This document shows positions 42,485 through 51,295 of a stretch of DNA of 64,000 bases, piece after piece (the first letter of the stretch is position 1; each line of letters starts with the position of its first letter). A program made the position numbers and the translations under genes. The stretch lies in assembly GCA_018222585.1 (NCBI GenBank), contig JAAFAB010000001.1, positions 780,198-844,197 of the forward strand, read 5' to 3'. Below the pieces are notes generated by a model. It saw nothing but the letters and a program-made list of their open reading frames with translations. It searched no databases and was not told where the DNA came from. The stretch comes from Paracoccaceae bacterium. GTDB lineage: Bacteria; Pseudomonadota; Alphaproteobacteria; Rhodobacterales; Rhodobacteraceae.

Positions 42485-43906
42485 TCATTCCGCGGCCTCC
42501 ATGCGGGGCAGTTCGACCTCGTCCGAGATCGGGTTGCGGAACGGATGGTCTGCACGGAACGCCGTATGGGCGGCCTGCGCGCGCGACAGCAGCGCCTCGT
42601 CCGACAGCAGCCGGGCCGCCAGCACGCCCATGGCCTTGGCGGCGTGGACCATGCCCTTGTGCGCGGCGGGCAGCTTGCCCTGGGCCACCAGCTGCCAGGA
42701 ATGTCCCGGCGTACCGATGGCATAGGTCGCAACCCGCGCCTGCACCGTGGGCACCACCCAGCTGACCGTGCCGACATCGGTCGAGCCGACGCTCTGCCTG
42801 CCACCGGACCCAAGGGGATAGACCCCGTCGTAGAGGGCCAGCTGCGGATCCGGCGCCAGCCCGAAGCGGGTCCAGGCGGCAGCGATGTCCTCGGGCGCGC
42901 AGCTCTTCACGAAACCGGCAGCGGTGGCATGATCCTGTGCGTCGAAGGGCACCCCGCCGAGATCCGAGAGGATCTTGAAGAAGGCTTCCTCCAGTGGCAG
43001 GTTGCCGACCAGGTTGGCATCCCCCGCCACCTGCTGCGCCGAGACGGTGGTGCCGGTCATCAACGCCGCCCCCCGGGCGATATCGCGCACCCGCTCGACC
43101 AGCGGCCAGAGCTCGTCCAGCGTTTCGGCCCGCACCAGCTGACGCGACACCGCGCGCGACTGCACCACGTTCGGCGCCGGGCCACCGCCGTCGATCACCG
43201 CGTAGTGGATACGGGCGCTGCGCGGCATGTGCTCGCGCAGGTAGTTGACCCCGATGTGCATCAGCTCCATCGCGTCCAGCGCACTGCGCCCCAGCTCAGG
43301 CGTCGCGGCGGCGTGGGAGGCCCGGCCCGAAAAGGTGAACTCCAGCTCGGCGCAGGCCAGCGAATAGGGGGTATTGACCCCGGTGAAGGCCGCCGGATGC
43401 CAGCAGATCGCGGCGTCGACATCCTCGAACACACCGGCGCGCACCATGAACCCCTTGGACGAGCCCCCCTCTTCCGCCGGACAGCCGTAGTAGCGCACCC
43501 GCCCCGGCGTTCCGGTCTCGGCCAGCCAGTCGCGCACAGCCACCGCCGCAAGGGCCGAGGCAGCGCCCAGGAGGTTGTGGCCGCAGCCGTGGCCATGGCC
43601 CCCCGCCTGCAGTGGCGCCGGCTCGGTCCGCCCGGCGACCTGAGAGAGGCCGGGCAGCGCGTCGTACTCGCCGAGGATGGCGATCACCGGGCCGTCCTCT
43701 CCGGCCTCGGCCATCAGCGCGGTCGGCATCCCGGCGATGCCCCGGGTGACGGCAAAGTCCGCCTCCTCAAGAGTGGTCGCATGCAGCGCGGCGGCGCGGC
43801 GTTCCTCAAAATTCAGTTCGGGGCTGTCCCATATACGGTCGGCAAGGTCAGTGAAGACGGGGGCATTTCGGTCGGCGTGACGCCAGATGGGGTGCTGGTT
43901 GGACAT
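42485..43906 (-). CDS. M20-family amidohydrolase (AbgB/peptidase M20 type)
   Basis: A 473-residue metallo-amidohydrolase. Metal-site residues: Asp in AILGEYDALPGLSQ, His pair in GHGHGCGHNLLGAA, Glu-Glu in YGCPAEEGGSSKGF, His in AICWHPAAFTG. The 'HAAATPELGRSALDAMELMH' lid domain and 'GSTDVGTVSWVVPT' near the C-terminus match the AbgB (p-aminobenzoyl-glutamate hydrolase subunit B) branch. ATG at 43906; an upstream TTG at 43966 overlaps a palindrome and is unlikely. It is downstream of the GntR gene and opposite a C45 hydrolase/ABC operon, which points to hydrolysis of an imported N-acyl amino acid or aryl amide. Confidence 0.9.
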   Translation of the reverse strand: MSNQHPIWRHADRNAPVFTDLADRIWDSPELNFEERRAAALHATTLEEADFAVTRGIAGMPTALMAEAGEDGPVIAILGEYDALPGLSQVAGRTEPAPLQAGGHGHGCGHNLLGAASALAAVAVRDWLAETGTPGRVRYYGCPAEEGGSSKGFMVRAGVFEDVDAAICWHPAAFTGVNTPYSLACAELEFTFSGRASHAAATPELGRSALDAMELMHIGVNYLREHMPRSARIHYAVIDGGGPAPNVVQSRAVSRQLVRAETLDELWPLVERVRDIARGAALMTGTTVSAQQVAGDANLVGNLPLEEAFFKILSDLGGVPFDAQDHATAAGFVKSCAPEDIAAAWTRFGLAPDPQLALYDGVYPLGSGGRQSVGSTDVGTVSWVVPTVQARVATYAIGTPGHSWQLVAQGKLPAAHKGMVHAAKAMGVLAARLLSDEALLSRAQAAHTAFRADHPFRNPISDEVELPRMEAAE

Positions 43907-43948
43907 CCTGGACAATCGGTTGGTTGCAGATTGCCCCAAAACTGCACT

Positions 43949-43966
43949 TTGACATACAAAAGTCAA
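43949..43966. promoter_or_regulatory. palindrome upstream of the amidohydrolase
   Basis: TTGAC at 43949-43953 and GTCAA at 43962-43966 form an 8-base-spaced inverted repeat (TTGACATACAAAAGTCAA) between the GntR stop and the amidohydrolase start. The AT-rich core also resembles a promoter. Candidate GntR-controlled secondary promoter. Confidence 0.4.
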
Positions 43967-43967
43967 T

Positions 43968-44873
43968 TTATTCCAGGCTGACTTTCGCGTCCCGCGCGCC
44001 GTCCAGGTGTCGTTTCAGCAGCAGCGCCGCCATCTCGAGATCGCCAGCCGCCAGCCGCGCGAGGATTTCAAGGTGCTCCTGGCAGGTCACCCGCACCCGG
44101 CCCTCGCCAAGGCGCCAGTTGTAATTGTAGAGCCGCCGCAACTGGTTCTGACGCGCCATGGCCTCGGTGATGTAGCGATTGCCGGAGCCGGCGCAGATCC
44201 CGTAGTGGAAGCGGGCGTTCATCTCGAAGAGCGCGATGCTGGTCGACTCCTGCCATGTGGCCGTCATCATCGCCTCGTGCTCTCGCTGCATCTGGGTGAT
44301 CCACTCGGGATCCAGCGCGAAGCCGGGCTCCATGATCGCGGCGGGTTCGATCAGCAGGCGAAAGCGGTAACTCTCTGCCTTTGCACTGGAATCCCGCAAG
44401 CCTTGGGTGAATTGCCAGCCGTAGCCGCTGCGCCGGCTGATGGTGCCAAGGTCCTCGATCCGCGCCAGGGCTTCGCGCAATACCGGGCGCTCGACCTCCA
44501 GCAGGCGCATCAGTTCCGCCTCGGTGAACTGGTCACCGATCTGCTGTTCATGGCGCAGCCGGGCGATCTGCACCAGCATCCGGTCCAGCGCCGAGGCGCC
44601 GCCGGCCGCCTCGGGCTGGTCGGCTTCCGGCAGCGCGGGCACCACGGCCAGGATCATGCCGCGATTCGGCTCGTGGGTGACGACGCCCTCGCGGCGCAGG
44701 ATCTCCATGGCGGCCCGCACCGGGCTGCGCGAGACCCCCAGCGTCTCGGCGATCCGGGCCTCTTTCAGCCGCGTACCTGCCTGAAGTCCCTCACTATGCA
44801 CCAGGCCGACAATGCGGTCGGCAAGGGCACGCTGCAGCGGTGTGATGCTGTCGGTCATATTTTCGGTTGCCAT
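43968..44873 (-). CDS. GntR-family regulator with an apparent second winged helix
   Basis: A 301-residue regulator, 60-70 residues longer than usual. The first winged helix is residues 10-80 (ALADRIVGLVHSEGLQAGTR, RIAETLGVSRSPVRAAMEIL). Residues 105-165 read as a second one (IARLRHEQQIGDQFTEAELM, LLEVERPVLREALARIEDLG, then TISRRSGYGWQFTQ). The C-terminal ligand domain has RFHYGICAGSGNRYITEAMA and QEHLEILARLAAGDLEMAAL, an FCD-like helical bundle. The divergent C45 hydrolase gene and the downstream amidohydrolase are its probable targets; palindromes are found at both sides of this gene. Confidence 0.87.
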   Translation of the reverse strand: MATENMTDSITPLQRALADRIVGLVHSEGLQAGTRLKEARIAETLGVSRSPVRAAMEILRREGVVTHEPNRGMILAVVPALPEADQPEAAGGASALDRMLVQIARLRHEQQIGDQFTEAELMRLLEVERPVLREALARIEDLGTISRRSGYGWQFTQGLRDSSAKAESYRFRLLIEPAAIMEPGFALDPEWITQMQREHEAMMTATWQESTSIALFEMNARFHYGICAGSGNRYITEAMARQNQLRRLYNYNWRLGEGRVRVTCQEHLEILARLAAGDLEMAALLLKRHLDGARDAKVSLE

Positions 44874-44885
44874 TTCTTCATATTG

Positions 44886-44906
44886 TGTTTTGTTTTACAA
44901 AATACA
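44886..44906. promoter_or_regulatory. palindromic candidate operator between GntR and the C45 hydrolase
   Basis: TTTTGT (44888-44893), TTT, ACAAAA (44897-44902) is a perfect 6-3-6 palindrome, extended with one mismatch to TGTTTTGT/ACAAAATACA. It sits 13 bases from the GntR ATG and about 54 bases before the divergent gene, where it could repress both. Confidence 0.6.
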
Positions 44907-44960
44907 GAATCTGGTCGATCTGCACAGCCCCGCAGCGACCATGCACGAGAAGAAGACGAC

Positions 44961-46133
44961 TTGACCCAGGACTCTGACCTTTCCTCCCGCTACGCGCAGT
45001 CCATTCCCGATTGCCCCCTCGTCGAAGTGTCCGGCCCCCCGCGTGAGCGTGGCCGCCAGTACGGCGAGCAGGCCGCCGCCCGGATCCGGCGCGGCATCGA
45101 GCACTATACCGAGCAACTGGAGGCCAACAACCTCGACGCCGGAGCGGTGCGCCGCATCACCTCGCATTTCGCCGAGAACCTGCGCCCCGAGGCCGATGAC
45201 CTGCTGGACGAGATGGCCGGGATCGCCGAGGGCGCCGGTGTGGATGTCCACTCGATCATGCTGCTGAACGCGCGTACCGAGGTGCTGAAGATCGCCCGCC
45301 GCCGCCAGAAGGGCCTGCCCGACTTCATCGAGCCCGACGGCTGCACCGGCGTCATGGTCGAGCCGTCGGCGACCACCGGCGGGGCGCTGATCCATGCCCA
45401 GGACTGGGACTGGAAAACCGAATGCGCCGAGACGGCAGTGGTGCTGCGCATCCTGCGCGACGACGGCCCCGATATCCTGACCTTCACCGAGGCCGGGGGC
45501 CTGGCCCGGGCCGGCTTCAACACGGCGGGCATCTCGATCACCGGCAACTACCTGGAAAGCGAGCGCGATTACCGGACCCCCGGCACGCCGCTGGCGGTGG
45601 TCCGGCGGCGGGCGCTGGAACAGCAGCACCTGGCCCAGGCGATCGGGATCGTCCACGGCACCCGCAAGAGCGCCTCGAACAACATCATGCTGGCCCATGC
45701 CGACGGCGTGGCGCTGAACTTCGAATGCGTCCCGGACGAGACCTTCCCGATCACCGCCGAAGCGGGGGTGATGGTCCATGCGAACCACTTCACCAGCCCC
45801 GCCGCCCAGGTGCGTGTCGAGGATCGCGGCATCGCCAACATGCCGGACTCGCTCTATCGCGACCTGCGGGTGAAGGCCCTGCTGGCCGAGGCCCGGGTGC
45901 GGAACGGCGGCCTTGGGGTCGAGGACGTGAAGGCGGCGCTCTTCGATGACTTCCAGTCGCCCTGGTCGGTCTGCCGTCCGCCGCGCCGCAGCCTGTCCAA
46001 CAACCAGTCCGCCACCGTGGCGATGATCGTCATGCAGCCGGCCGCCGGACGCATGGAGGTGGCCATCCTGCCCGCCCTCAACCGCAGTTTCCAGACCTAC
46101 GACCTGCCCCGGCGCGACTGCCCGCAGGTCTGA
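44961..46133 (+). CDS. C45-family acyltransferase/hydrolase (penicillin acyltransferase-like, Ntn fold)
   Basis: A 390-residue Ntn-hydrolase with MTQDSDLSSRYAQSIPDCPL at the assumed start, then the family's PLVEVSGPPRERGRQYGEQA. The autoprocessing nucleophile would be Cys128 in EPDGCTGVMVEPSATT, with ALIHAQDWDWKTE and 'RAGFNTAGISITGNYL' downstream, as in acyl-CoA:6-APA acyltransferase and NAAA-like hydrolases. The start is TTG at 44961: no ATG lies in frame close by and upstream frame is shadow coding. The weak AGAAGAAG upstream is the only SD-like sequence. It precedes an ABC peptide importer, so amide bond hydrolysis of an imported N-acyl compound is the likely reaction. C45 proteins are usually cytoplasmic here (no signal peptide). 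Confidence 0.85.
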   Translation: MTQDSDLSSRYAQSIPDCPLVEVSGPPRERGRQYGEQAAARIRRGIEHYTEQLEANNLDAGAVRRITSHFAENLRPEADDLLDEMAGIAEGAGVDVHSIMLLNARTEVLKIARRRQKGLPDFIEPDGCTGVMVEPSATTGGALIHAQDWDWKTECAETAVVLRILRDDGPDILTFTEAGGLARAGFNTAGISITGNYLESERDYRTPGTPLAVVRRRALEQQHLAQAIGIVHGTRKSASNNIMLAHADGVALNFECVPDETFPITAEAGVMVHANHFTSPAAQVRVEDRGIANMPDSLYRDLRVKALLAEARVRNGGLGVEDVKAALFDDFQSPWSVCRPPRRSLSNNQSATVAMIVMQPAAGRMEVAILPALNRSFQTYDLPRRDCPQV

Positions 46134-46173
46134 ACCAGAGGCCGAAACGGTCCTATCCAACAGGAGAGACACG

Positions 46174-47748
46174 ATGAAAAGACGCAGCTTCCTTACCCAG
46201 GTCCCGGCCTTCGCGCTTGGGGTCTCGGCCCTTGGTGGCCCGCTGGCGGCCCTGGCCCAGGGCACCCGGCCGCTGCGAATGCGGCTCAACGCCGACATCC
46301 GCTCGACCGACCCGGGGGTCAACCGCGATGCCAATACCGACTTCATCATGAGCCATGTGGTCGAAGGTCTGGTCGGCTACCGCGACGATGCCAGCGTCGG
46401 CCCGATGCTGGCCGAAAGCTGGGAGATCTCGGAGGATGGGCGCACCTATACCTTCACCCTGCGCGAAGGGGTGACCTTCCACAACGGCGCGCCGCTGACC
46501 TCGGCCGAGGTGGTCTGGTGCTGGAGCCGCTACATGGATCCCGAAACCGGCTGGCGTGGCGCCCGTGACTACAACGGCGAGCGCGGCCTGACCGTCACCG
46601 CCGAGGCCGGGGACGCCCGCACGGTGATCTTCACCCTCGACACGCCCAATGCGCTGTTCCTGACCAACCTGGCGCGGACGGATTGCGGCCAGACCGGCAT
46701 CTACCACCCCGACTCGCTTGCCGCCGATGGCAGCTGGAGCGAGCCGGTCGGCACCGGGCCTTTCATGCTGTCCCAGTGGGAACGCGGGCAGTACCTGGAG
46801 CTGACCCGCTTCGATGACTACGCCGCGCTGGACACTCCGCGCACCGGGCTGGTCGGCGACAAGACCCCGCTGGTCGAAACCGTGCGCTACCTGATCATCC
46901 CCGAGGACAGCTCGGCCCGCGCGGCGCTGCTGTCGGGGGATATCGACATCATGCCCGATGTCGCCACCGCCGATTACGCCGGGTTCCAGAGCAACCCCGA
47001 GATCACCACCGACAACGTGCCCGGCTTCGGCGTCGGTGGCTTCCTGCTGCAGACCACGGACCCGGTGATCGGCGACCTGCGGATGCGCCAGGCGCTGAAG
47101 CTGGCCCTCGACGCGCCGCAGATCGTCGACATCCTGACCGAGGGTCTGGCCGAGGCGAACCAGTCGGTCGTTCCGCCGGGCAGCCCCTACTTCAGCGAGA
47201 TCATGGCGACGCCCTTCCAGCGCGATGTCGCCAGGGCGCGGGACCTTGCCGCCGAAGCCGGCTACGACGGCACCCCCATCGTGTTGCTGGCGACGCAGCA
47301 CTATCCGCAGCTCTTCGACATGGCGGTGATGGCGCAGGCCATGCTGGCCGAGGCCGGGATCACGGTCGAGGTCGAGGTGCTGGACTGGGCGACCCTGCTC
47401 GACCGCTACTCCTCGGGCAACTATCAGGCCATGGCCTTCACCTTCTCGGCCCGCCTCGATCCGGCGCTGTCCTACGACATGATCAGCGGCGACAAGGCCG
47501 AGCAGCCGCGCAAGGTCTGGGACAACCCCAAGGCCCGCGAGGTGCTCAAGCGCTCGATGATCGAAAGTGACCCGGCGCAGCGCCAGCAGCTCTTTGATCA
47601 GCTCGAGGAGATGTTCCAGGCCGATGTGCCGATGATCCCGCTCTACTCGGGCAACCGGATCAGCGCGTCGCGTGCCGCCGCAGAGGGCTATGCCAGCTGG
47701 TCGGTCGGCTCTCCCCGCGCCTGGGGCGTATCCCTCGACGAGGCATGA
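46174..47748 (+). CDS. peptide-type ABC transporter substrate-binding protein (SBP family 5), Tat-type signal
   Basis: A 524-residue periplasmic protein. The N-terminus KRRSFLTQVPAFALGVSALG resembles a twin-arginine signal (RRSFL). Family marks: SWEISEDGRTYTFTLREGVT, FHNGAPLTSAEVVWCWSRYM, 'VGTGPFMLSQWERGQYLELT' and the C-terminal 'MFQADVPMIPLYSGNRISAS'. A GGAGAG precedes the ATG. It forms a full importer with the two permeases and the fused ATPase that follow, and the C45 hydrolase before it suggests the ligand. Confidence 0.92.
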   Translation: MKRRSFLTQVPAFALGVSALGGPLAALAQGTRPLRMRLNADIRSTDPGVNRDANTDFIMSHVVEGLVGYRDDASVGPMLAESWEISEDGRTYTFTLREGVTFHNGAPLTSAEVVWCWSRYMDPETGWRGARDYNGERGLTVTAEAGDARTVIFTLDTPNALFLTNLARTDCGQTGIYHPDSLAADGSWSEPVGTGPFMLSQWERGQYLELTRFDDYAALDTPRTGLVGDKTPLVETVRYLIIPEDSSARAALLSGDIDIMPDVATADYAGFQSNPEITTDNVPGFGVGGFLLQTTDPVIGDLRMRQALKLALDAPQIVDILTEGLAEANQSVVPPGSPYFSEIMATPFQRDVARARDLAAEAGYDGTPIVLLATQHYPQLFDMAVMAQAMLAEAGITVEVEVLDWATLLDRYSSGNYQAMAFTFSARLDPALSYDMISGDKAEQPRKVWDNPKAREVLKRSMIESDPAQRQQLFDQLEEMFQADVPMIPLYSGNRISASRAAAEGYASWSVGSPRAWGVSLDEA

Positions 47749-47755
47749 GGTCAGC

Positions 47756-48709
47756 GTGAAGTCCCTGATAGCCTACATCTTCCGGCGTCTGCTCTGGACG
47801 CTGCCGACGCTGCTTCTGGTCGCCATCATGGTGTTCTTCCTGGTGAGGCTGGTGCCCGGCGATCCGGCCCAGCTGATCCTGGGAGACCAGGCCAGCGTCG
47901 AGGACCTGGCCGCGCTTCGGGCGCGGCTGGGTCTCGACCACTCGATCCCCGCGCAGTTCCTCACCTGGCTGGGGGACGTTCTGCAAGGGGATCTCGGATA
48001 TTCGATCACCAATGGTCAGCCCGTGGCCCAGCTGCTGCTGGACCGCTTCCAGGTCAGCGCGGTCATCGTGCTGACGGCGGTGACCCTGGCGATCCTGATC
48101 GCGGTGCCGCTCGGGATGCTGGCGGCCTGGAAGCAGAACCGGGCCACCGACCTGACCGTGGTCGTTCTGGCCACCCTGCTGATGTCGGTGCCCAGCTTCT
48201 GGCTGGGCCTGATGTTCCTGCTGACCTTCGGCCTGACCCTCGGCTGGCTGCCGGTGGTGGGCTTCGTCCCCTTCAGCACCGATTTCGGCGCCGCCCTCGC
48301 CTATGTGGTGATGCCCGTCGCCACCCTGACCCTGGTCGAGATGGGCGTGCTGACCCGGATGATGCGCGCCTCGGCCATCGAGGTGCTGCGGCTGGAATAT
48401 GTCACCCACGCCCGCGCCAAGGGCCTCAGCGAACGCCGCGTCCTGCTGCGCCACGTCCTGCCCAATGCCTTCGCCCCGACCTGGACCATGATCGGCCTCG
48501 TGCTGGGCGGGCTGCTCGGCGGCATCGCGGTGCTTGAAACCGTCTTCACCATCCCCGGTCTCGGTCGGCTGATGGTCGAGTCCATCTTCCAGAGGGATTA
48601 TCCCGTGATCCAAGGCTGCCTGTTGTTCACGGCCGTCATCTACGTCATCGTCAACCTGATCGTCGATCTCTGCTATCCGCTCTTCGACCCGCGGGTGACC
48701 GCACGATGA
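47756..48709 (+). CDS. peptide-type ABC transporter permease (DppB class)
   Basis: A 317-residue permease starting at GTG 47756 (GAGG 47746-47749 upstream); the longer frame back to 47672 overlaps the binding-protein gene and is not credible. DppB marks: VRLVPGDPAQLILGD, 'LGDVLQGDLGYSITNGQPVA', the coupling loop YVTHARAKGLSERRVLLRHV and 'FTIPGLGRLMVESIFQRDYP'. The stop overlaps the next permease start. Confidence 0.92.
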   Translation: MKSLIAYIFRRLLWTLPTLLLVAIMVFFLVRLVPGDPAQLILGDQASVEDLAALRARLGLDHSIPAQFLTWLGDVLQGDLGYSITNGQPVAQLLLDRFQVSAVIVLTAVTLAILIAVPLGMLAAWKQNRATDLTVVVLATLLMSVPSFWLGLMFLLTFGLTLGWLPVVGFVPFSTDFGAALAYVVMPVATLTLVEMGVLTRMMRASAIEVLRLEYVTHARAKGLSERRVLLRHVLPNAFAPTWTMIGLVLGGLLGGIAVLETVFTIPGLGRLMVESIFQRDYPVIQGCLLFTAVIYVIVNLIVDLCYPLFDPRVTAR

Positions 48710-49518
48710 AGGGACGGCTGAACTTCCTCATCGGCGCCGCGCTGCTGCTGGTGATCCTCGTGATGGCCCTGACCGCGACGGTCTGGACCCCCTTCGACCC
48801 GCTGGCGCTGGACCTGCGCGCGCGTTTCCTGCCCCCGGGCGGAGCGCATCTGCTGGGCACCGACGAATTCGGCCGCGACGTGCTGTCCCGGCTGATGTCC
48901 GGCGCCACCCAGAGCCTGACCGTCGCCGCCTTCACCGTCGGATTCGCGACGCTCTTCGGCACCCTGCTCGGGTTGTTCTCGGGCTACGTGGGCGGCACCC
49001 TCGACCGGATCCTGATGGTGATCAGCGACGCGGTCCTGGCCTTTCCCGGCACCCTGCTGGCGCTGGCTCTGCTGGTGGTCATGGGCCCGAATGTCTACGG
49101 CATCGTCCTGGCGCTCGGCATCGCCTACACGCCTTCGATGCTGCGTATCGTGCGCGGCACCGTGATGTCGCTGCGCGAACGCGAGTTCATCGAGGCCAGC
49201 CACGTGATCGGCAACAGCGAATGGGCCACCATGCTGCGCCATGTCCTGCCCAACTGCATCGCCCCGATCACCGTGCTCGCGACCTCGATGTTCGGCTGGG
49301 TGATCCTGGCGGAAAGCGGGCTGTCCTTCCTCGGCCTCGGGGTACCGCCGCCGCAACCGACCTGGGGCAACATGCTCTCGACCGCGCGCGATCACATCGA
49401 CCGGGCCGTCTGGCTGGGCATCTTCCCAGGCCTCTGCATCTCGGCCACCCTGCTGGGCGTCATCCTGCTGGGCGACGGCCTGCGCGACCGCTTCGACCCG
49501 CGGACGGAGAACACCTGA
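48706..49518 (+). CDS. peptide-type ABC transporter permease (DppC class)
   Basis: A 270-residue permease: N-terminal helix INF-LIGAALLLVILVMALTAT, then LLGTDEFGRDVLSRLMSGAT, the coupling-loop stretch EFIEASHVIGNSEWATMLRH, and 'FLGLGVPPPQPTWGNMLSTA' with HIDRAVWLGIFPGLCISATL toward the end. Its ATG overlaps the previous stop; its stop overlaps the ATPase start (TGATG). Confidence 0.93.
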   Translation: MKGRLNFLIGAALLLVILVMALTATVWTPFDPLALDLRARFLPPGGAHLLGTDEFGRDVLSRLMSGATQSLTVAAFTVGFATLFGTLLGLFSGYVGGTLDRILMVISDAVLAFPGTLLALALLVVMGPNVYGIVLALGIAYTPSMLRIVRGTVMSLREREFIEASHVIGNSEWATMLRHVLPNCIAPITVLATSMFGWVILAESGLSFLGLGVPPPQPTWGNMLSTARDHIDRAVWLGIFPGLCISATLLGVILLGDGLRDRFDPRTENT

Positions 49519-51128
49519 TGAGCAAACTGCTGGAAGTGCGCGACCTGACCATCACCGCCGCCGGCGGGCTGCGCCGCCCCGCCCATGAGATCATCCGCGA
49601 CATCTCGTTCGACATCGAAGCGGGAGAGATCGTCGCCGTGGTCGGCGAGAGCGGCAGCGGCAAGACCATGAGCGCCCGCGCCGCCATGGGCCTGCTGCCG
49701 CGCGGCCTGCGGGTGACGGGGGGCGACATCCTGTTCCGGGGCCGCGACCTGACCCGCGCCGGCAGCGACGAGATGCGCCGGCTGCGCGGTGCCGAGATCG
49801 GCATGGTCTTCCAGGAGCCCATGGTCTCGCTCAACCCGGCGATGTCCATCGGTGCCCAGCTGACCGAGGCCCTGCGCCTGCATCGCCGCCTCGGGGTCGC
49901 CGAGGCCGAAGACCTGGCCATCCGGATGCTGGAGCGGGTGCAGATCCGCGATCCCCGGGGCTGCCTGTCGGCCTTCCCGCACCAGTTCTCGGGCGGGATG
50001 CGGCAGCGGATCATGCTGGCCTCGGTCATGCTGCTGAAGCCGAAGCTGCTGATCGCCGACGAGCCGACGACGGCGCTCGACAACCTGGCGCAGCGCGAGG
50101 TGCTGCAGCTGATGGTCGAGCTGACCCGCGACATGGGCACCGCCGTGATGCTGATCACCCACAACCTCGGGCTGGTGGCGCAATATGCCGCCCGCGCCGT
50201 GGTCATGGAGCGCGGCCGGCTGGTCGAAACCGGCACCGCACGCGACGTGCTGACGGCGCCGCGCGAAGCCTATACCCGCAAGCTGATCGACGCCCTTCCG
50301 CGACGCGACACCGAACGGACGCCCCCGCCGCCCGGCGCGCCGATCATCGCCGCGCGCGGGCTGGAAGTGACCTTCGGCGGCCACGGGCGCGGTCTCAGCG
50401 CCAATGCGCCGAAGGTCCATGCGGTGAAGGGCGTCTCGCTCGAGGTGCGCCCGGGCGAGGTGGTGGCCCTGGTCGGCGGTTCGGGCTCTGGCAAGACGAC
50501 GCTGGGCCGCGCGATGCTGGGCCTCGTGCCCCATTCGGGCGGAGAGGTTCGGTTCCGTGACCGCCCCCTGGGTCCCGGGACCAAGGGCAAGGCCGCGCGC
50601 GATTTCCGGCTGAACTGCCAACTGGTCTTCCAGGATCCCTTCAGCTCTCTGGACCCGCGCCAGACGGTGCGCAGCATCGTCGCCGAGCCCCTCCGCCACG
50701 ACGGCCTGGGTCGCGCCGCGCGTGTCACGAAGGCCGAGGAGATCCTCGATGAGGTCGGGCTGGCCGGGCTGGGGGACCGCTACCCTCATGCCCTCTCGGG
50801 CGGGCAGCGGCAACGCGTCGCCATTGCCCGCGCCGTGGTGCGCAACCCCGCCTTCATCGTCGCGGACGAGCCGGTCTCGGCGCTGGACATGACGGTGCAG
50901 CAGCAGGTGCTGCAGCTTTTCCGCAGGCTCCAGCTGTCGCATGGGTTCGGCTGCCTGTTCATCTCCCACGACCTTGGTGCGGTGGCCCAGGTGGCCGACC
51001 GGATCATCGTCATGCAGTCGGGCGAGATCGTCGAGGAAGGCCTGGCGGCGCAGGTGCTGGAGGCCCCGGCGCATCCCTATACGCAGGCGCTGTCCAGCGC
51101 GGCGCCCGGTCTTGCCCTGCCCGCTTGA
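49518..51128 (+). CDS. fused DppD-DppF ABC transporter ATPase
   Basis: A 536-residue tandem ATPase. Domain 1 (about residues 5-255) has Walker A GESGSGKT, Q-loop MVFQEPMVSLNPAMSIGAQL, signature FSGGMRQRI and Walker [17 protein letters not shown]. Domain 2 (about 275-530) has Walker A GGSGSGKT, Q-loop LVFQDPFSSLDPRQTVRSIV, signature [15 protein letters not shown] and Walker B FIVADEPVSALDMTV. Both domains keep the switch His (ITHNLGLV, ISHDLGAV). Fusion replaces the separate D and F subunits present in the other peptide importer of this window. Last gene of the operon. Confidence 0.94.
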   Translation: MSKLLEVRDLTITAAGGLRRPAHEIIRDISFDIEAGEIVAVVGESGSGKTMSARAAMGLLPRGLRVTGGDILFRGRDLTRAGSDEMRRLRGAEIGMVFQEPMVSLNPAMSIGAQLTEALRLHRRLGVAEAEDLAIRMLERVQIRDPRGCLSAFPHQFSGGMRQRIMLASVMLLKPKLLIADEPTTALDNLAQREVLQLMVELTRDMGTAVMLITHNLGLVAQYAARAVVMERGRLVETGTARDVLTAPREAYTRKLIDALPRRDTERTPPPPGAPIIAARGLEVTFGGHGRGLSANAPKVHAVKGVSLEVRPGEVVALVGGSGSGKTTLGRAMLGLVPHSGGEVRFRDRPLGPGTKGKAARDFRLNCQLVFQDPFSSLDPRQTVRSIVAEPLRHDGLGRAARVTKAEEILDEVGLAGLGDRYPHALSGGQRQRVAIARAVVRNPAFIVADEPVSALDMTVQQQVLQLFRRLQLSHGFGCLFISHDLGAVAQVADRIIVMQSGEIVEEGLAAQVLEAPAHPYTQALSSAAPGLALPA

Positions 51129-51232
51129 GGTTGCGCGGCAAAGGGGGCCGGCGGGTTCCTGCAAACTGCGGTGGCCGGAAGAGCTGATCCCTGCCCCCGT
51201 GCGCAAAGCGCCGGGGGCAGACGGGCCCCGAC

Positions 51233-51269
51233 AAAAAGGCCGCCCCCTGATCAGGTCAGGGGGCGGCCT
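51233..51269 (-). terminator. Rho-independent terminator of the pentonate operon
   Basis: A 14-bp perfect stem (AGGCCGCCCCCTGA 51237-51250 with TCAGGGGGCGGCCT 51256-51269) and, on the minus strand, five T (A at 51233-51237). It lies 27 bases beyond the stop of the semialdehyde dehydrogenase gene. Confidence 0.92.
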
Positions 51270-51295
51270 CTGTCTTTCGCAGCGGCTGACCTGCG

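Noticed and set aside
40135-42765. 876-residue plus-strand frame opposite the aconitase
   Set aside because: Complement shadow; the minus strand has the three cluster cysteines and full length.
44007-44960. Long N-terminal extension of the C45 hydrolase frame
   Set aside because: It runs through the opposite GntR gene and the operator; a TTG at 44961 gives the family-like N-terminus.
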